In this document: in pieces, positions 60,061 to 64,000 of the stretch
Position numbering within the stretch: position 1 is the first letter of the stretch
Layout: the number at the start of each line of letters is the position of its first letter
Origin: Sipunculus nudus
Taxonomy: Eukaryota > Annelida > Sipuncula > Golfingiida > Sipunculidae
DNA length: 64,000 nt
Direction of reading: 5' to 3'
Assembly: GCA_026874595.1 (NCBI GenBank)
Contig: CM049314.1
Location: 51,755,812-51,819,811 of the forward strand
Notes under the pieces: model-generated
Told to the model about the DNA's origin: nothing
Database searches by the model: none
The model's input: only the letters and a program-made list of their open reading frames with translations
Position numbers and translations under genes: made by a program

Positions 60061-62514
60061 CCAAATCCTCTACAGTATAATGGAAAATCAGTTTTAAAAC
60101 AAGAATATGGCACGGCATATGAGGCCTGTAAAATCTGTATATTCACCAAATTCAATCGGCCATGGTGACTTGTTCTTTATACCCACAAGCGGGTTTCCCC
60201 TCTTAAACAGAATTTAAATGCATACAATTTATCCGTGAATGTATAAAAAAAAAATTAACCAGAAGTAAGTGACTGGGCTATAATCATTCAAGGATAAAGG
60301 TGGGCAGAAATGTGACATTAGGGGCGAGAAGATGTGCTATTCAATATGGAGGTACATGTATCAGACATGTAAAAGATATAAAGAAATTACCTGATTATTT
60401 TGAACTTTTATAGAGATTTTGTGTTCTAAATTATGTTTTGATTTCCTTAATCCTTTTTTTTTAAACAATTAACATAGAATCCGAGGCAATTGGGCTTCAA
60501 AGTTTTGAATGGTTGAATGGTAATACAGTCAAGCCCGCTGATTGTCTTGTCAGTGGTGCATGCATAAATTATGATAATAACCAGGATGTGACATTATGCG
60601 GGCTTCAACATCAATGTCAATTTGAGTCAAAGAAGAAGCGTTATGTCTCAAATGATTTTAAATAAATTGTCAACAAAAAGGAAAAGTTAATGAATATTTT
60701 TATTGCACAACGCCATATCAAATTACGTTTATGCGCACCTGGCAATTTATTTCCTGTAAGTTTTGTGCCACATGCTGCAATAACTGAAAAATCTAACTAG
60801 CCAACAGAAAGAGACGTAGCGTCTCGGTCATGAGGTCAAATGTCTGGAAATATGCAGCATAGTTATAACGTTATGCGTAGGCAAACTATTTTACTAAATA
60901 ATTATCTCCCCCACTATTGCACCTTATTTTTCGGATATCTTATTAATGACTCAAACTTCCATGATCGTCTTTATAATATGACTGTCGGGGGAGCGGGCAT
61001 CGTCATGCAATTGTCAACTTTCTGAAGTTTCGCCGCAGTTGAGGTTTGGACAGGGTATCTCCTCCAGTGCTCACAAAACCTCCAGCTTTTCTTGGACCCT
61101 TAAAGGGGATTTCCAGTCGTAAGCAACGATTAGAGCTCGTGCTTCATATATCTCGGCCAAACAGCACCAAGGTGTAAACCACGGCCATGCAAAGGCCAGG
61201 AGTTCATTATGTATGACATGTGATCGCAAACAATGCCCTTTAACGTACAAAGAACTGCAATGAAACAGATTACCGTGGTATCTTAAGACGTTAATTAGCT
61301 AAGTGACGGGGAGTGACCTGCATGCATCACTGCACTTGCCTGGCACACAGGAGGGAGATGTGATCGTTCCATACGCCTGACCGATTACAGGCTCTTGGCC
61401 TCGTTGATCGCTGTGTCGGCGTCTAATGTGATATTAACTGCGATCTGGTATCACTGCCTAGGGTTCCAAGCATGACAATAAACGGGATTATGACAATATT
61501 CCATGACATTAAAGGTCAGATTTACCATTGTTTATATAGGAAATGGTTTGGGATTTCAGATTTATGTGACAATAAACAGGATTTTCTATTAACCGATATG
61601 ACACAAAGTGGGCTCGACTGTACCAAATTTGTCCAACAGACATCACCACCAATCCTCACCATGAATAATCTCATTTTAATCTCGTTATCAGTGTTGTTAT
61701 TGTTCAGTGTTTAAGGGACATAATCAGGAGCAATATTATGCCTATTCTTTTACACTATCAGTTTAGTTTTGCTTTATACAAAAGTTTCCAGCAATACCAT
61801 CCCAACACTCAGTCTCAGTACCTTGCATGTGGCTATTTAACACCTTGTAATGGCTCTGCATGTTTGTAAACACGGTCCACATGAGTCTGTTTACGATAAC
61901 AAGGCTGCTTAACTGTTGGTGGGATTGTGAGCCACAACACACAAAGTTTCAGCTAGCGGGAAAATGTATACATTCAGGGGCCCAGTCAGCAAGGGCATCT
62001 CATGATTGGCAGGTATTGTGGCTCAGCAGTACACAGAGTCCCACAGGCTGTGTTTTGTTGACACCAAGGATTGCGCCCAGTCCACTATTTTTATTACTTG
62101 TTTATAGGAGTAAACAAACGTTTTCAGGGCATTTTTTTGACAGTTAAAAATTTAATTAAAGGGAAGAAGCTTTTTCGTGTTAATGCAACATGCCTTATAG
62201 GTGATTGGGCCCCTTCAACATTTTAAAGTGACATTTTGTATGCAAATAATTATTATATTTTATATGAACATTTAGACAATAAAATTATACAATAATTCTG
62301 TGACTACAAAGAGTATTTCCTCTGTGGTGTGCTTGATCTCCTATTATCACCCAAAGGAGTGCTGTGTCCGGGAGAGTGGTCTTCTCACAGTTCATTTCAG
62401 ATAAACATCTATTTATGGCTGCATGGCGAGTTCAGAAGTAAAGTCCAGATTTTCAAATTTAAGATTCTTTTTAAGGCTGTGGTGATAAAAAAGGGATCCA
62501 CAGTACACCTAGGC
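60061..62514. other. Probable photolyase intron, no exon or element defined
   Basis: About 2.4 kb without a recognisable element end. About 40 bp at 60098-60140 resembles 59165-59205 inside the TIR transposon (AACAAGAATA.GGCACGG), hinting at a further repeat. I looked for the next photolyase exon (downstream of the NYDS segment) and did not find it. Confidence 0.45.
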
Positions 62515-62987
62515 TATACTGAAGCCCCTCTTCAGTCACCTGTATGTCACCCTTGTTGACCTTTCAGGCTAATTATATATGCTTCAAGCGTGTCATCTTG
62601 GGCACCCAACTAGTTCTTGGCTGGCCACAGCTGGTCCCAGGTATCGACCCCGCCTCCTCTAGTAGTTGTTTTGGCCAACAACATAACAATAAACAATAAT
62701 GAAATAAATTTTTATTGGTTTATAATTACAACTTTTAAAAAAAATTAATGGAAAAGGAATATTATAGTCAATGAGTAACAGGGAATTACCTTGCAATTAC
62801 TGATGATTTATGGATCTTCCATTGATGACCGAAAATGTATTTCAGATGACACCATGCAGTCACCATTGGGTATTTTTCATTTCAATCATAAAAATGAAAA
62901 ATAAATAATTAAAAAAAATTGTTGTTTACTATAAGAGATTATAAGAAGCAAGTTAATGAAAATGATAGACAAGGATGCTGTTGATTA
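62515..62987 (+). mobile_element. Family D internal fragment
   Basis: CCCCTCTTCAGTCACCTGTA, TTGACCTTTCA and CAACATAACAATAAACAATAA match the second half of D1, D5 and D6 (16077, 42118, 45690). It is cut by E3 at 62988. Confidence 0.65.
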
Positions 62988-64000
62988 TTAGCGAATCTGT
63001 GAGCTAATGCGATGGTGTGGGGTCATCCGTCATCCGGCATCCGGCGTATGTATGTTTACCTATACTATCTTGAAAACGACAGGCTCTAGCATCACAAAAT
63101 AATATGCAAACATTAAGCCATCTGAAAAACTATTGGATTTTGCTTATTTTTTGGCTAACTGCATTTTCATAGATTTTATTGAGAAAAAGCTAAAAAACCT
63201 TTAAAAATCTTCTCCGACGAAACAGTCCACCCAAATTGTTCAATATTTCACAGAAATAATCTCTTTTACCATCTCTCTCAAGTTAGTTCTATTGGTTCCA
63301 GTTTGGTGATTTTTTGCCGAGTAACAGGAAGTTGAACTTAGTCATTTGTCAAAAAAAGCATACTAAAATTTCAGTCTCAGAGACGGCTGGAGCTATCATC
63401 ACCAAATTTTATGCCAATGTTGGTCACATGAGTCATATCTGAAAATGAGGTATTGGTGGCGCCACCTGCCTTTTTTGTACGGGGGTCATCAGTGCCTGTA
63501 TCATACTGAGGGCTAAAAAGAACTTCTTCTCTGAAACAATATGGCCAAATTGTTTAATATTTGCACAGAAATGATTCTAGGGTAGTGCTTTCTGAAGTTT
63601 GTTCAAAGGTCTCTGTTTAGTGACTTTTGGCTGAGTTATGGGAAGCTAAATTTAGTCATATGCCATAACAGCCCAATTTTTCTCAGTGGCTACAAAGATC
63701 TTCTTTCCAAAAACAACAAGGCCAAATTATTAAATCTCACACATTAATAATCCTCAGATGTGATAATTCATGTTTGTTCAAATGGTTTTGGTTCAGTGCT
63801 TTTAAGCTGAGTTACCTGAAACTGAACTTAGCCAGTTTACTGTATCTTCTTATATGAGTGATAAACCTGCAAAACATTTTTCGACTGATGCCACTGAAGC
63901 CAATTTCTTTAATATTTTACAAGAATAATCCTCACAATAATTCTTATAAGAATTGTCTTTAATGGATCCACATGAATGATTTTTAGCTGAATTATGGAGA
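62988..64000 (+). mobile_element. Helentron-like element E3, 5' part, runs off the window
   Basis: TTAGCGAATCTGTGAGCTAA and then the family E sequence in register with E1 (10356-11385), including TTGGTGGCGCCACCTGCC near 63453. The 3' end lies beyond the window. Confidence 0.7.

Noticed and set aside
55568-64000. A fourth photolyase exon downstream
   Set aside because: No stretch in any + frame resembled the expected continuation of the FAD domain; the intron appears to extend beyond the window.

Overview
The window is eukaryotic, repeat-choked genomic DNA, most likely from a mollusc and probably a bivalve. It is AT-rich, has no operons or long ORFs, uses GT-AG introns, and is filled with short non-coding interspersed elements containing internal tandem arrays, which are typical of bivalve genomes. 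The species cannot be named from the sequence.

One real gene is visible. Three exons on the + strand (25790-25948, 35886-36084, 55415-55567) join in phase into about 170 uninterrupted codons of a class II CPD photolyase, the light-driven enzyme that repairs UV-induced pyrimidine dimers. The exons are separated by introns of about 9.9 kb and 19.3 kb. Both gene ends lie outside the window or were not found. Nearly everything downstream of 25.8 kb is therefore intron; everything upstream is probably intron or 5' flank.

The rest is mobile DNA. At least five families (called A to E here) share one architecture: a 5' terminus that folds into a hairpin; an inverted copy of that terminus placed about 20-35 bp inside the 3' end (an asymmetric terminal inverted repeat); a short hairpin after it; and an end in CTAG or CTTG. 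All are flanked by T runs, as if inserted between two Ts. This is the signature of non-autonomous Helentron (Helitron2, HINE-type) rolling-circle elements. None encodes a Rep/helicase. Their interiors are tandem arrays (units of about 180, 277, 288 and 342 bp), many carrying the same 14-bp palindrome AGGTGGCGCCACCT. The elements are inserted into each other up to three deep.

Layout: 0.1-0.9 kb, a possible broken coding remnant and an old transposon fragment; 1.2-5.4 kb, element A1 with a long satellite-like array; 6.7-8.5 kb, E, C and D2 pieces; 9.7-17.3 kb, a D element hosting an E piece and another D; 17.7-19.2 kb, D-like fragments and a retrotransposon gag remnant; 19.4-25.5 kb, composite D hosting A2; 25.8 kb, photolyase exon; 26.0-32.5 kb, minisatellite, D, then E hosting B1; 35.9 kb, second exon; 36.2-39.5 kb, truncated D, C and B pieces; 40.7-43.3 kb, a complete D; 43.7-47.7 kb, C hosting F hosting D; 48.0-54.0 kb, D2 array hosting D; 55.4 kb, third exon; 57.5-59.5 kb, a 2,066-bp TIR transposon with TA target duplication; 59.6-64 kb, D and E pieces and unassigned DNA.
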